A DNA stretch of 33,413 nucleotides from Pseudomonadota bacterium (GTDB lineage: Bacteria; Pseudomonadota; Alphaproteobacteria; Rhodospirillales; Casp-alpha2), in NCBI GenBank assembly GCA_022564115.1, contig JADFMB010000007.1, positions 1-33,413 of the forward strand, written 5' to 3'. Each line of letters opens with the position of its first letter. Positions within the stretch are counted from its first letter, which is position 1. Shown here piece by piece: positions 1 through 7,868 of the stretch. A program made the translations under genes and the position numbers. The notes under the pieces were generated by a model. The model ran no database searches, was not told where the DNA came from, and worked only from the letters and a program-made list of their open reading frames with translations.

Positions 1-176
1 AACCCGATCAGGAACATGCCCCCGGCAGACACCCGGACGGACCGGCCGTCGATGAAAACCTTGGCCCCCGGCTCGGTGGTGCCGATCACCAGCCCGCCCT
101 GGACCAAGGGCCCGTCGAGGGAAAGGCTGCCGGCGGCGGCGATGCCCGGCAGCCAGCAGGCCAGGAACACGCCCAT
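1..176 (-). CDS. M23-type peptidoglycan peptidase, N-terminal fragment cut by the window edge
   Basis: Only the first 58 or so codons are visible, running off position 1. The peptide starts with a short hydrophobic export signal (MGVFLACWLPGIAAAG) and continues with LDGPLVQGGLVIGTTEPGA and KVFIDGRSVRVSAGGMFLIG. From memory this is the N-terminal beta-rich segment typical of alphaproteobacterial M23 (LytM) endopeptidases encoded after xseA; the catalytic domain would lie outside. The gene follows xseA on the same strand. The start is uncertain. ATG at 176 gives a signal without basic residues. GTG at 182, or a TTG at 236 overlapping the xseA stop, would add upstream residues, and the TTG start would supply arginines. 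The family call is recognition by eye from a short piece. Confidence 0.6.
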   Translation of the reverse strand, partial: MGVFLACWLPGIAAAGSLSLDGPLVQGGLVIGTTEPGAKVFIDGRSVRVSAGGMFLIG

Positions 177-232
177 GAACACGCCCTGGGCCCCCCAGCG
201 CCTCCCCCTGTGTCCCCCGGGGCACCACCTCG

Positions 233-1708
233 TCAAAACAATTTCCCCTGGCGGGCGTCGCCGGTTTTGGCTTTCGGCTTGCCGGATTTCCGGGCCGGTT
301 TTTTTCTTTTGGCCCCTTTGCCGCCGGCCTCCTCCACCGTCGCCTTGGCGACGCCGTCATGGAAGCCGAGCCGGACGCCCATGCCGGGGCTGAGCTTGGC
401 GACGGAATCCAGCGGCCGGTCGGCGGCGTCGGAAACCAGCACGAATCCCCGTTCCAGGACCCGCTGATAAGAAAAGCTCTCCAACAGGGCGGCGGCCTTT
501 TTCAGGGCCTGGCGGTGTTCGGTGAGGACCGCCTTGGCGGCCGCCTTCAGCGCCCGGGCCTCGCGCTTCAACAGGCCCTTGGCGTGGTTGACTTGCTGCT
601 GCGGTTTCGGAATTTCGGCCGCCAGCCGGGCCAGGTCCGCGCGCCGGCTTTCGATGCCGAAGCCGAAGGCGTTGTTCAGCCTGTCGGTCCAGTCGTCGAG
701 CCGCTGCACCAGTTCTTCCGTCAGTCGGCTTAAATCGGGCAGGCCCCGGGCCAGGCCATCGAGGCGGGTGCGGCCGTCCCGCAACAGCCGTCCCGCGGCG
801 CCGACCAGCCGCGCGCCCAGGTCTTCCACCAGGGCCAAAAGATCGGCCCGGACCGGCACCGCCATCTCGGCCGCCGCGCTCGGCGTCGGTGCGCGTTCAT
901 CGGCGGCGAAATCGATCAGCGTGGTGTCGGTTTCGTGCCCGATCGCCGAAATCAGCGGGATGGCGCTTGCCGCCGCGGCGCGGACGACGATTTCCTCGTT
1001 GAAGGCCATCAGGTCCTCGAGGCTGCCGCCGCCCCGGGCGACGATCAGCACGTCCGGCCGGGGAACCCTGTCCCTGGGGGAAATCCGGTTGAAGCCTTCG
1101 ATGGCGGCGGCGATCTCGGCCGCCGCCTTGTCGCCCTGTACCGTCACCGGCCATAACAGCACCCGGCGGGGAAAGCGGTCGTCGAGCCGGTGCAGGATGT
1201 CGCGGATCACGGCGCCGGTTTCCGAGGTGACGACGCCGATGACGTCGGGCAGGAACGGCAGCGGCTTCTTGGCCTCGGGATCGAACAGGCCATCCGCCGC
1301 CAGCTTCTTTCGCCGCTCCTCCAGGAGCTTCAGCAACGCCCCTTCACCGGCCAGTTCCAGGGCGTCGACGACAAGCTGATAGCTGGAGCGCTGGCTGTAG
1401 GTGGAGAGCCTTCCCGTCGCCACCACCTCCATGCCGATTTCGGGCTCGAGGCTCAGGCGCGCCGCCGTGCCGCGCCAGCACACCCCGTCGAGCACCGCGT
1501 CCTCGTCCTTGAGGGTCAGATAGATGTGCCCCGAGGCCGCCCGCGTGCACCGGGAAATCTCGCCCCGGACCCGAACCCGGGGATAAGTCTCCTCGACGGT
1601 GCGTTTCAGCAGCGCCGAAATCTCCCCCACGGTCAAGATCGGCGGGCTTTGATCGGCGTCAAGGCCGGAGCTTAAATCTTCGACAATGCTAGTTGGATGA
1701 TCGCTCAT
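233..1708 (-). CDS. xseA: Exodeoxyribonuclease VII large subunit
   Basis: The 491-residue protein is the catalytic and DNA-binding subunit of exonuclease VII, which with XseB degrades single-stranded DNA to short oligonucleotides in repair. Residues about 24-120 form the OB-fold (ILTVGEIS, then [10 protein letters not shown]). The catalytic domain follows, with [10 protein letters not shown] at 161-170, [10 protein letters not shown] at 224-233, GHETDTTL at 257-264 and [10 protein letters not shown] at 272-281, all family signatures. A coiled-coil-like region and a lysine-rich tail end the protein. I start at ATG 1708. The longer reading from 1732 begins with TTG and adds eight residues unlike the family. 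The gene is divergent from purD across 48 bp. xseB is not in this window. Confidence 0.95.
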   Translation of the reverse strand: MSDHPTSIVEDLSSGLDADQSPPILTVGEISALLKRTVEETYPRVRVRGEISRCTRAASGHIYLTLKDEDAVLDGVCWRGTAARLSLEPEIGMEVVATGRLSTYSQRSSYQLVVDALELAGEGALLKLLEERRKKLAADGLFDPEAKKPLPFLPDVIGVVTSETGAVIRDILHRLDDRFPRRVLLWPVTVQGDKAAAEIAAAIEGFNRISPRDRVPRPDVLIVARGGGSLEDLMAFNEEIVVRAAAASAIPLISAIGHETDTTLIDFAADERAPTPSAAAEMAVPVRADLLALVEDLGARLVGAAGRLLRDGRTRLDGLARGLPDLSRLTEELVQRLDDWTDRLNNAFGFGIESRRADLARLAAEIPKPQQQVNHAKGLLKREARALKAAAKAVLTEHRQALKKAAALLESFSYQRVLERGFVLVSDAADRPLDSVAKLSPGMGVRLGFHDGVAKATVEEAGGKGAKRKKPARKSGKPKAKTGDARQGKLF

Positions 1709-1756
1709 GATTGCAGTATGTATGATACTCAAGGATTACAGAAGGAAGCGAATTCC

Positions 1757-3028
1757 ATGAAGGTTCTGGTGATCGGATCGGGCGGCCGCGAGCATTCCCT
1801 GTGCTGGGCGATCGCCAAATCCGACAACTGCGACGAGCTTTACTGCGCGCCGGGCAACGCCGGTATCGATCAGGTCGCCATCACCGTTCCCATACCCGTC
1901 GACGACCTCGACGCGATCATGGATTTCGTCCGCGACAACGGCGTCGATTTCGTCGTCGTCGGACCCGAAGGCCCCCTGGTGGCCGGCCTGGTGGACCGGC
2001 TGGAGGACGCCGGCATCAAGGCCTTCGGCCCCACCGCGCGGGCCGCCGAGCTGGAAGGCTCCAAGGGCCTGACCAAGGACCTGTGCGCCAAGTATTCGAT
2101 CCCGACCGCCGATTACGCCCGCTTCGACGAGCCCGACGCGGCCAAGGAATACATCCGCGTCCACGGCGCCCCCATCGTCGTCAAGGCCGACGGCCTGGCC
2201 GCCGGCAAGGGGGTGATCCTGTGCCGCAACGAAAACGAGGCCTATGCCGCCATCGACCACATGATGACCGAAGCCGCCTTCGGCGAGGCCGGCGCCGAGG
2301 TGGTGATCGAGGAAATGCTGGTCGGCGAGGAGGCCAGCTTCTTCGCCCTGGTCGACGGCCAGACCGCGCTGCCGCTGGTCGCCGCCCAGGACCACAAGGC
2401 GGTGTTCGACGGCGACGAAGGCCCCAACACCGGCGGCATGGGGGCCTATACCCCGGCGCCGGTGATCACCGCCGACATGGAAAGGCGGATCATGGACGAA
2501 ATCATCAACCCCACCATCCGGGGCGCTTCCGCCGACGGCCGCCCCTACAAGGGTGTCCTCTACGCCGGGCTGATGATTACCGAAAAGGGGCCGGAACTGA
2601 TCGAATACAACGTCCGGTTCGGCGATCCGGAATGCCAGCCGATGATGATGCGGCTCAAGTCCGACGCGCTTGAGATGCTGCTCGCCTGCGCCGAGGGCCG
2701 GCTCGACAAGATCACCCTCGATTGGCGCGATGACGCCGCGCTGACCGTGGTCATGGCCACCGAAGGCTATCCCGGCGCCTACGCAAAAGGGTCCGAGATC
2801 AAGGGCCTGGAGGAGGCCGGCAGGCTCAAGGACGTTGTAATTTTCCATGCCGGCACCCGCGAAGACGATGGCAGGATCCTTGCCGACGGCGGCCGGGTGC
2901 TGAACGTGACGGCCCTGGGAAAGACCATCGGCGACGCCCAGAAGCGCGCTTACAGGGCCATCGGCCATATCGACTGGCCGGAAGGCTTCTGCCGTTCCGA
3001 CATCGGCTGGCGGGCGGCCGGGGGCTGA
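1757..3028 (+). CDS. purD: Phosphoribosylamine--glycine ligase
   Basis: This 423-residue ATP-grasp enzyme makes glycinamide ribonucleotide from phosphoribosylamine, glycine and ATP, the second step of purine synthesis. The N-terminal signature GSGGREHS is at residues 7-14, the ATP-grasp lysine region [11 protein letters not shown] at 143-153, [10 protein letters not shown] at 222-231, and YNVRFGDPE near 290. The length matches the family. I start at ATG 1757, which has a GAAGGAAG ribosome site at 1741-1748; an ORF extension to 1697 runs into the xseA start and is not used. A weak promoter match (TTGGAT, 18 bp, TATGTA at 1693-1722) lies in the shared upstream region. Confidence 0.96.
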   Translation: MKVLVIGSGGREHSLCWAIAKSDNCDELYCAPGNAGIDQVAITVPIPVDDLDAIMDFVRDNGVDFVVVGPEGPLVAGLVDRLEDAGIKAFGPTARAAELEGSKGLTKDLCAKYSIPTADYARFDEPDAAKEYIRVHGAPIVVKADGLAAGKGVILCRNENEAYAAIDHMMTEAAFGEAGAEVVIEEMLVGEEASFFALVDGQTALPLVAAQDHKAVFDGDEGPNTGGMGAYTPAPVITADMERRIMDEIINPTIRGASADGRPYKGVLYAGLMITEKGPELIEYNVRFGDPECQPMMMRLKSDALEMLLACAEGRLDKITLDWRDDAALTVVMATEGYPGAYAKGSEIKGLEEAGRLKDVVIFHAGTREDDGRILADGGRVLNVTALGKTIGDAQKRAYRAIGHIDWPEGFCRSDIGWRAAGG

Positions 3029-3057
3029 GGTTTCCGTTGCCGCCCTTTCACCCGCCC

Positions 3058-3086
3058 TTTCATATGAGGCCGGGGCCGCTTATATA
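3058..3086 (+). promoter_or_regulatory. Candidate sigma-70 promoter for the DUF1244 gene
   Basis: TTTCAT at 3058-3063, a 17-bp spacer and TATATA at 3081-3086 lie 40 bp before the start codon at 3127. This is a local AT-rich patch in GC-rich DNA. The call is by eye only. Confidence 0.4.
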
Positions 3087-3126
3087 GTCGTCAACCGGAA
3101 AACACCGAAGATAAGGGAGGAAACCC

Positions 3127-3459
3127 ATGGCAACCGACATGGACGACACCACGCGCACCGAGCTCGAAGCGGCCGCCTTTCGCGGCCTGGTCGAGCACCT
3201 TCGCAAACGCACCGACGTCCAGAACATCGACATCATGAGCCTGGCCGGGTTCTGCCGGAACTGCCTTTCCAAATGGTACCGGGCGGCGGCCGGGGAAAGG
3301 GGCCTGGACATGACCTACGACGAGGCCCGCGAGATCGTCTACGGCATGCCCTACGGCGAGTGGAAGGACAAGTACCAGACAGAATCGACCGACCAGCAGA
3401 AGCAGTTGTTCGAGGACACCAAGCCGCTGCACGCCGACATCAGCGGCCACGCTAAATAA
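3127..3459 (+). CDS. DUF1244 family protein
   Basis: The 110-residue protein matches the small DUF1244 family found in many Proteobacteria. The conserved core is visible as DVQNIDIMSLAGFCRNCLSK followed by WYRAAAGERG, YDEAREIVYGMPYGEWK and KYQ. The CRNC pair (two cysteines two residues apart) and the following Trp/Tyr residues are the most conserved part. No biochemical function is known to me; the cysteines could bind a metal, which is inference. The start is well set by AAGGGAGGA at 3112-3120. It is followed 25 bp later by the DUF6352 gene on the same strand, so the two are probably cotranscribed. Confidence 0.85.
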   Translation: MATDMDDTTRTELEAAAFRGLVEHLRKRTDVQNIDIMSLAGFCRNCLSKWYRAAAGERGLDMTYDEAREIVYGMPYGEWKDKYQTESTDQQKQLFEDTKPLHADISGHAK

Positions 3460-3484
3460 ACCGCGAACAAACCGCCTTGGGCCG

Positions 3485-4528
3485 ATGGCCAATTTGACCT
3501 CCGACGGAATGATCCGCCCCGAGTTGTGGCCGAATTCCGGCTTCGGGCTGTTGGAGCGGGACGCCGACGGCCGGCTCGTGGTCACCGACGGCTTCCTCCG
3601 CGCCTACCTGGGGCGGCCCGAACTGGCGCCGGTGGCCGAATCGTGCGACGCCGAGCGCGCCCTTCACGCCCGCTTGCTGGACAACCCCCGCCTCGAGGTC
3701 GCCGACGGCGACATCCGGAAGATCGAGGACGATGACGCGCGCGAGAACTACACCGTCATGCTCGGCTTCCGCGACAGGCTGCTCGGGGCCGGCACCGTCG
3801 AAGGCTGTTACCTGAGCCTTTTCCAGTCCGGCGACGTGACCCTGCCGGGATTGTTCGTCGATCAAATGGCGCACGTCATCGTCCGCAACATCCTCGACGA
3901 GGCCACCGATCCGTTCCAGGCCCGGGCCGGCGAATTGCTGTTCCGCGAACAGAACGCCACCATCGAGCAGGGCGCCATCCTGCTCGGCGATACCGAGACC
4001 GTCGAGATGCTGGCCACCACCGGCGGCATGGGCAGCCTCGGCAAGCTGGTGGTCACGGGCGGCGTCAAGCCGAAGCAGGTGAACCTGGACGTGTTGCAGC
4101 CGGAATCCGCCGACATCTATTGGGACCGCAACGAACGCCACGACACGGTGCTCGACGTTTCATTCACCCGCCCGGGGCTGGAGGCGCTGTGCCGGGTGCT
4201 GGAGGCCTGGATCGACCATTTCCTCGCCACCCGCGTTTCCATCCAGCCGGTCGGCAAGATTGCCGACGAGCGCTGGGTCTGGCATGTCGGCCTGGACAAG
4301 GAATCGTCGGCGATCCTGAACGACCTCTATAAAGGCATCGACGTCGCCGAGGACCGCATGCAAAGGGTGCTGAGCCTGTTTCGGATGGAATTCGAGGATG
4401 CCAACCAGATGCGTTCCGACATCGCCGGGCGGCCGGTCTATATGGCGCTGTCGATGACGCCGGAGAAGAAGGTGCGCCTGAAGCCGCAGAACCTTCTGGT
4501 CAACCTGCCGTTGGCCCGGGAGTCCTGA
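3485..4528 (+). CDS. DUF6352 family protein
   Basis: The 347-residue soluble protein has no signal peptide or membrane segment. By recognition it belongs to the DUF6352 family: it opens with a GFGLLERDADGRLVVTDGFL segment and then has the ARENYTVMLGFRDRLL, FVDQMAHVIVRNILDE and ELLFREQNATIEQGAILLGD blocks. The C-terminal half has a WIDHFLATRVSIQPVG and WVWHVGLDKESSAILNDLY region. I know of no assigned function. It sits right after the DUF1244 gene, so the two may share a role. The ATG start at 3485 has no strong ribosome site, but the alignment-like N-terminus suggests it is correct. Confidence 0.7.
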   Translation: MANLTSDGMIRPELWPNSGFGLLERDADGRLVVTDGFLRAYLGRPELAPVAESCDAERALHARLLDNPRLEVADGDIRKIEDDDARENYTVMLGFRDRLLGAGTVEGCYLSLFQSGDVTLPGLFVDQMAHVIVRNILDEATDPFQARAGELLFREQNATIEQGAILLGDTETVEMLATTGGMGSLGKLVVTGGVKPKQVNLDVLQPESADIYWDRNERHDTVLDVSFTRPGLEALCRVLEAWIDHFLATRVSIQPVGKIADERWVWHVGLDKESSAILNDLYKGIDVAEDRMQRVLSLFRMEFEDANQMRSDIAGRPVYMALSMTPEKKVRLKPQNLLVNLPLARES

Positions 4529-4533
4529 AACCC

Positions 4534-4550
4534 AAGCCTGGCCTGGCTTT
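4534..4550 (+). terminator. Weak hairpin after the DUF6352 gene
   Basis: AAGCC (4534-4538) and GGCTT (4545-4549) can pair around a six-base loop, five bases after the stop codon. Only a short T run follows, so this is a weak terminator candidate. Confidence 0.3.
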
Positions 4551-4600
4551 CCGGGACGAAAAGCCCGCCAACCGTATTATGGAAAATTCCGGCCGAAAAG

Positions 4601-4639
4601 TCCGCATTAGTCCGCATTAGTCCGCATTAGTCCGCATTT
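4601..4639. repeat. Four tandem copies of a 10-bp unit
   Basis: TCCGCATTAG is repeated at 4601, 4611 and 4621, and a fourth, altered copy (TCCGCATTT) begins at 4631. The period is exactly one helical turn. It lies in the 228-bp gap between the DUF6352 gene and the end of the HNH gene. The rest of that gap (to 4756) is AT-richer and shows no gene. Confidence 0.9.
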
Positions 4640-4741
4640 AGAATCCACGCACGAAAAAGCGCCGCCGCGATCAGTTTTTCCTATTCACCATGTCAAAGAA
4701 CGAAAACAGAACATAATCACCAACAGCGAGGATGTCAAGGG

Positions 4742-4759
4742 TAATGCTCTGAGGCATTA
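4742..4759 (-). terminator. Inverted repeat over the stop codon of the HNH gene
   Basis: TAATGC (4742-4747) and GCATTA (4754-4759) are perfect six-base arms around a six-base loop. The TAA stop of the minus-strand gene lies in one arm. There is no T tract after it, so it may be an RNA-stabilising hairpin rather than a true terminator. Confidence 0.35.
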
Positions 4760-5665
4760 TCCTTTAAAAATAGTATCTCTGTGATACTCCAAAAAATGCC
4801 GATGGGGGCGTGATAAAGGATTTTCAGGAAGTAAAATTTTTTGATCGGGATGAAACATTCTTTTCATTTGGTCAGGAACCAGTTTCTCGGCGGTTAAAAT
4901 TTCGTAGTCGTCCGTAAGAGAAATCAGACCTCTATCAAACATCCAATGAACGGTCCGAGATAGAGCTACCCCGTTACGGACAGAATCCGGTCCATTATGA
5001 CCACCACCAACAGGGCGGATGTGGGCGGCTTCAATTTCGCACCGGCCACCTCCATTAATGAGTTTTAGACCTGTTATTGCGCAGGTTGAATCATAAGCAG
5101 ATCTCACATTTTTCTTGAACGCAATATCGCGAAACGGACGTTTAATTAATTGTTCGGTGATTGGGCGCTGGAAGGGTAATTGCTCCTCCATTAACCCGGG
5201 TTGATGATGCTTTGATAAGGGTAATTCCAACTCGCCAATAACGGCTGCAAATCCGGCTTCAAGGATGAGGCTATATTCATCTTCCGGAATTTCTCTGACA
5301 GCGTTCTGAAAAACACCGGTAGCAGTTTCACCTTGTGAGTTTCTCAGTGCGCTTTCATAGAAATGATCGCCCTCGCGAAAGGGTACGGGCCGATCAAATT
5401 CAATATAGCCTGATACATCAGCATAAAAATGATCTTGGTGTTGGGGGTCATTTCGAATCTTACCAACTTGCGCTATCGCAAAATATGCCTTCCGCCCATC
5501 ACGACGAGAAGAACCATCACCAATTCGGCTGGGTTCATAATAGACGATCCAATCGCCAACCGTTTTTTCTACGCGTTTAAGATATTGCTTTGGAAAATGA
5601 TAAAAATTTTCCGGAAGATCATCGTAGCTTGGATTAACCCGTGTCGTAAAAATTGCTTTAGACAT
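4757..5665 (-). CDS. HNH endonuclease with N-terminal PUA-like domain, probable modification-dependent or restriction-type nuclease
   Basis: The 302-residue protein ends in an HNH nuclease domain of the HNH_2 type. CAITGL is at 195-200, the first His is in EAAHIRP (H215), Asn is N231 in VRNGVAL, and the last His is H240 in VHWMFDRGL. All three catalytic positions are intact. The N-terminal half (about 20-100) contains YHFPKQYL, GDWIVYYEP, GRKAYFAIAQV and HFYADVSGYIEFDRPVPF. This looks like the PUA/EVE-like fold seen in DUF3427 and in readers of modified bases; that link is inference. The gene is far AT-richer than its neighbours (26 G+C of 60 at 4861-4920) and stands alone between chromosomal genes, which points to horizontal acquisition. 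No methyltransferase partner is near. No clear ribosome site precedes ATG 5665. Confidence 0.8.
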   Translation of the reverse strand: MSKAIFTTRVNPSYDDLPENFYHFPKQYLKRVEKTVGDWIVYYEPSRIGDGSSRRDGRKAYFAIAQVGKIRNDPQHQDHFYADVSGYIEFDRPVPFREGDHFYESALRNSQGETATGVFQNAVREIPEDEYSLILEAGFAAVIGELELPLSKHHQPGLMEEQLPFQRPITEQLIKRPFRDIAFKKNVRSAYDSTCAITGLKLINGGGRCEIEAAHIRPVGGGHNGPDSVRNGVALSRTVHWMFDRGLISLTDDYEILTAEKLVPDQMKRMFHPDQKILLPENPLSRPHRHFLEYHRDTIFKG

Positions 5666-5775
5666 GATAAAGCACAGGCTTTGGTTGATGAAGAAACTAG
5701 GTTGCTGTTGGCAGCTTTGTTTTTCAAGGATTTAAAAAAATATACGTAACCTTGGATGCAGCAATTCTGCTCCCC

Positions 5776-6246
5776 CTACCGCTTGCCCTTGAAGAAATCC
5801 TTCAGCAGCGCCGCCGCTTCCGTCTCGCCGAGGCCGCCGACGACTTCCGGCTTGTGGTGGCAGGTAGCGTGGGTGAAAACCCTGGCGCCGTGTTCGACGC
5901 CGCCCGATTTGGGGTCGTAGGCGCCGAAATAGAGCCGCCGGATGCGGGCCAGGGAAAGCGCCTGGGCGCACATGGCGCAGGGCTCCAGCGTCACGTAAAG
6001 GTCCATGCCGTCGAGCCGGGGTTCGCCTTGGGTTTGGGTGGCTTCCCTGATCGCCAGCATCTCGGCGTGGGCCGTGGGATCGGCCCGTTCCTCGACCCGG
6101 TTGCCGGCCTGGGCCAGCAGGCGTCCGGTCCGGCCGTCGACGATGACGGCGCCGACCGGCACCTCGCCGCGATCACGGGCGGCCTCGGCCTGGCGTAGCG
6201 CCAGCTCCATGGGCGGGGGTTCAGACTTGTTGTAGGGCTTGTTCAT
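5776..6246 (-). CDS. tadA: tRNA-specific adenosine deaminase
   Basis: The 156-residue cytidine-deaminase-fold enzyme converts A34 to inosine in tRNA-Arg(ACG), allowing wobble decoding. The zinc and catalytic motif HAE is at residues 60-62, and PCAMC at 89-93 supplies the two zinc-binding cysteines. The downstream FGAYDPKSGG segment is typical of TadA rather than of guanine or cytosine deaminases. I start at ATG 6246 and drop the 12-residue proline-rich extension; M13 of this reading (position 6210) is also possible, as no strong ribosome site decides. After the stop at 5776 come about 110 bp of AT-rich DNA before the HNH gene start. Confidence 0.9.
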   Translation of the reverse strand: MNKPYNKSEPPPMELALRQAEAARDRGEVPVGAVIVDGRTGRLLAQAGNRVEERADPTAHAEMLAIREATQTQGEPRLDGMDLYVTLEPCAMCAQALSLARIRRLYFGAYDPKSGGVEHGARVFTHATCHHKPEVVGGLGETEAAALLKDFFKGKR

Positions 6247-6300
6247 GGCCCAAACCCTGCCCCCGGGTGGTGGCGGCGTCAAGGGTCGCGGCCCACGTGG

Positions 6301-6420
6301 GATAAGGTAATAAAAAGATAACTGAGAAATGTATATGCATTAAAAAATGGCTGATAATCAGGTTTTTTAAAGATAAAATTAGTAAAATTTTTTAACATTA
6401 TTAATGTATATACACTTTTC
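6301..6420. other. AT-rich island with inverted repeats in the tadA/rluB divergent region
   Basis: These 120 bp hold only 24 G+C (20%), against GC-rich DNA on both sides. They contain an imperfect 31-bp inverted repeat at 6340-6370: TTAAAAAA and TTTTTTAA arms, with CTGA/TCAG inside. The 9-mer AATGTATAT occurs twice, at 6328 and 6403, 75 bp apart. The second copy overlaps the perfect palindrome TGTATATACA at 6405-6414. No gene is visible. It may act as a promoter/UP region or a regulator or nucleoid-protein binding site for the two divergent genes. Confidence 0.7.
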
Positions 6421-6498
6421 TTAAAGCCTTTTGGCCTTCCTGGCTTGAGGCGCGGGGGACTCTTGCGGGAGGACGGGGCGCGACATAGAGTGCGAACC

Positions 6499-7293
6499 AT
6501 GGCCGCCAAAACAAAAACCCCTGTCACGCAAAAGCCCGAGCGCGTCGCCAAGGTGATGGCCCGGGCCGGGCTGTGCTCGAGGCGCGAGGCCGAACGTTGG
6601 ATCGCCGCCGGGCGCGTCGCCGTCGACGGCAAGACCCTGAGCACTCCCGCCGTCGTGGTGACGCAAGACAACATCGTGACCGTGGATGGCGAACCGATCC
6701 CGCCCGCCGCGCCCATGCGCCTGTGGCGGTATCACAAGCCGCCCGGCCTGGTCACCAGCCACGGCGATCCCCAGGGCCGGCCCACCGTGTTTGAGAAGTT
6801 GACGGAAACGCTGCCCCGGGTGGTCTCCGTCGGGCGGCTCGATTTGAACTCCGAAGGACTGCTTTTGCTGACCAACGACGGCGGCCTGGCACGGCGGCTT
6901 GAACTGCCGGCCACCGGCTGGACGCGGCGCTACCGGGTCCGCGTCCACGGCATCGTCGACGAAAAGAAATTGAAGGGTTTGGAAAACGGCGTCACCGTTT
7001 CCGGCATCAAATACGGGCCGATCCGCGCCCAGTTGGACAAGCAGAGCCGCGCCAATGCCTGGCTGACGGTATCGCTGGAGGAAGGGCGTAATCGTGAGAT
7101 CAGAAAAGTGATGGAGCATATGGGCCTGGAGGTGAACCGGCTGATCCGGCTCGCCTACGGGCCGTTTCAGCTCGGCAACCTGAAGCGCGGCCAGACATCG
7201 GAGATCACCGGCAAGGTCTTGCGGGAGCAGTTGGGGGAGCAAGAGGCGCGGACGGCCGGAGGCCGGACAGGGAAAAATCGGGGGGAAGGATAA
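6499..7293 (+). CDS. rluB: rRNA pseudouridine synthase, RsuA/RluB family
   Basis: The 264-residue enzyme isomerises a uridine in rRNA. It has an N-terminal S4 RNA-binding domain (about 13-65; ERVAKVMARAGLCSRREAER) and a catalytic domain with HKPPG at 79-83 and GRLDLNSEGLLLLTNDG, in which D115 is the catalytic aspartate. The motif form (LDLN...LLLLTNDG) is nearest to RluB, which modifies 23S rRNA U2605 in E. coli, but RluE or RsuA specificity cannot be excluded by eye. I start at ATG 6499, dropping an 18-residue basic extension. The TAA stop overlaps the ATG of rsmD by one base, so the two rRNA-modifying genes are translationally coupled. Confidence 0.87.
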   Translation: MAAKTKTPVTQKPERVAKVMARAGLCSRREAERWIAAGRVAVDGKTLSTPAVVVTQDNIVTVDGEPIPPAAPMRLWRYHKPPGLVTSHGDPQGRPTVFEKLTETLPRVVSVGRLDLNSEGLLLLTNDGGLARRLELPATGWTRRYRVRVHGIVDEKKLKGLENGVTVSGIKYGPIRAQLDKQSRANAWLTVSLEEGRNREIRKVMEHMGLEVNRLIRLAYGPFQLGNLKRGQTSEITGKVLREQLGEQEARTAGGRTGKNRGEG

Positions 7294-7868
7294 TGCGCAT
7301 CGTCGGCGGCGCCCTGAGGGGCCGGACCCTGAAAGCGCCCCGGGATTCCCAAGGCGGCCGGGAATTGCGCCCGACCGCCGACCGGGTCCGGGAATCGCTG
7401 TTCAACGTCCTCGCCCACGGGGCCGGGGGGATCGACCTGGAGGGCGTGACCGTCATCGACGTCTTCGCCGGCACCGGCGCTTTGGGGTTGGAGGCGATGT
7501 CGCGCGGCGCCGGGCACGGCGTCTTCATCGACAACGACGGGGCCGCGCTGACCTTGGCGCGCAAGAACGCCGGGGCTTTGGGGCTCGGCCGCAAGGTGAC
7601 CATGTTGAGGCTCGACGCCGCCCGCCTGCCGCCGCCGCCCCGCATCGCCAAGACGCCGGGGGGATTGGCGTTCCTCGATCCGCCCTACGATTCGGGCCTG
7701 GTGGTGCCGGCGCTCTTGGGATTGGCGGACAAGGGCTGGCTGGTTGAGGGCGCCGTCGCCGTCGCCGAGGTCGCGGCCAAGGAGGCCCTGGAGCCGCCGA
7801 AGGGGTTCGAGATCTTCGACGAACGCCCCTACGGCGCCGCCCGGCTGGTGTTCCTGCGAAGGGTCTAG
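7293..7868 (+). CDS. rsmD: 16S rRNA (guanine-966-N2)-methyltransferase
   Basis: The 191-residue class I SAM-dependent enzyme methylates G966 of 16S rRNA. The N-terminus MRIVGGALRGRTLKAP and LRPTADRVRESLFN (25-38) are RsmD hallmarks. The SAM-binding motif DVFAGTGALGLEA lies at 56-68 and the catalytic DPPY at 129-132. It overlaps rluB by one base at its start. Its last four bases overlap, tail to tail, the end of the minus-strand methyltransferase-like gene. The length is normal. Confidence 0.94.
   Translation: MRIVGGALRGRTLKAPRDSQGGRELRPTADRVRESLFNVLAHGAGGIDLEGVTVIDVFAGTGALGLEAMSRGAGHGVFIDNDGAALTLARKNAGALGLGRKVTMLRLDAARLPPPPRIAKTPGGLAFLDPPYDSGLVVPALLGLADKGWLVEGAVAVAEVAAKEALEPPKGFEIFDERPYGAARLVFLRRV

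Noticed and set aside
1736-2968. 410-codon open frame on the minus strand
   Set aside because: It mirrors purD and has the low-complexity, G/H/D-rich make-up of a shadow frame.
4601-4639. Possible CRISPR array
   Set aside because: The decamers abut with no spacers and there are no cas genes, so they are simple tandem repeats.
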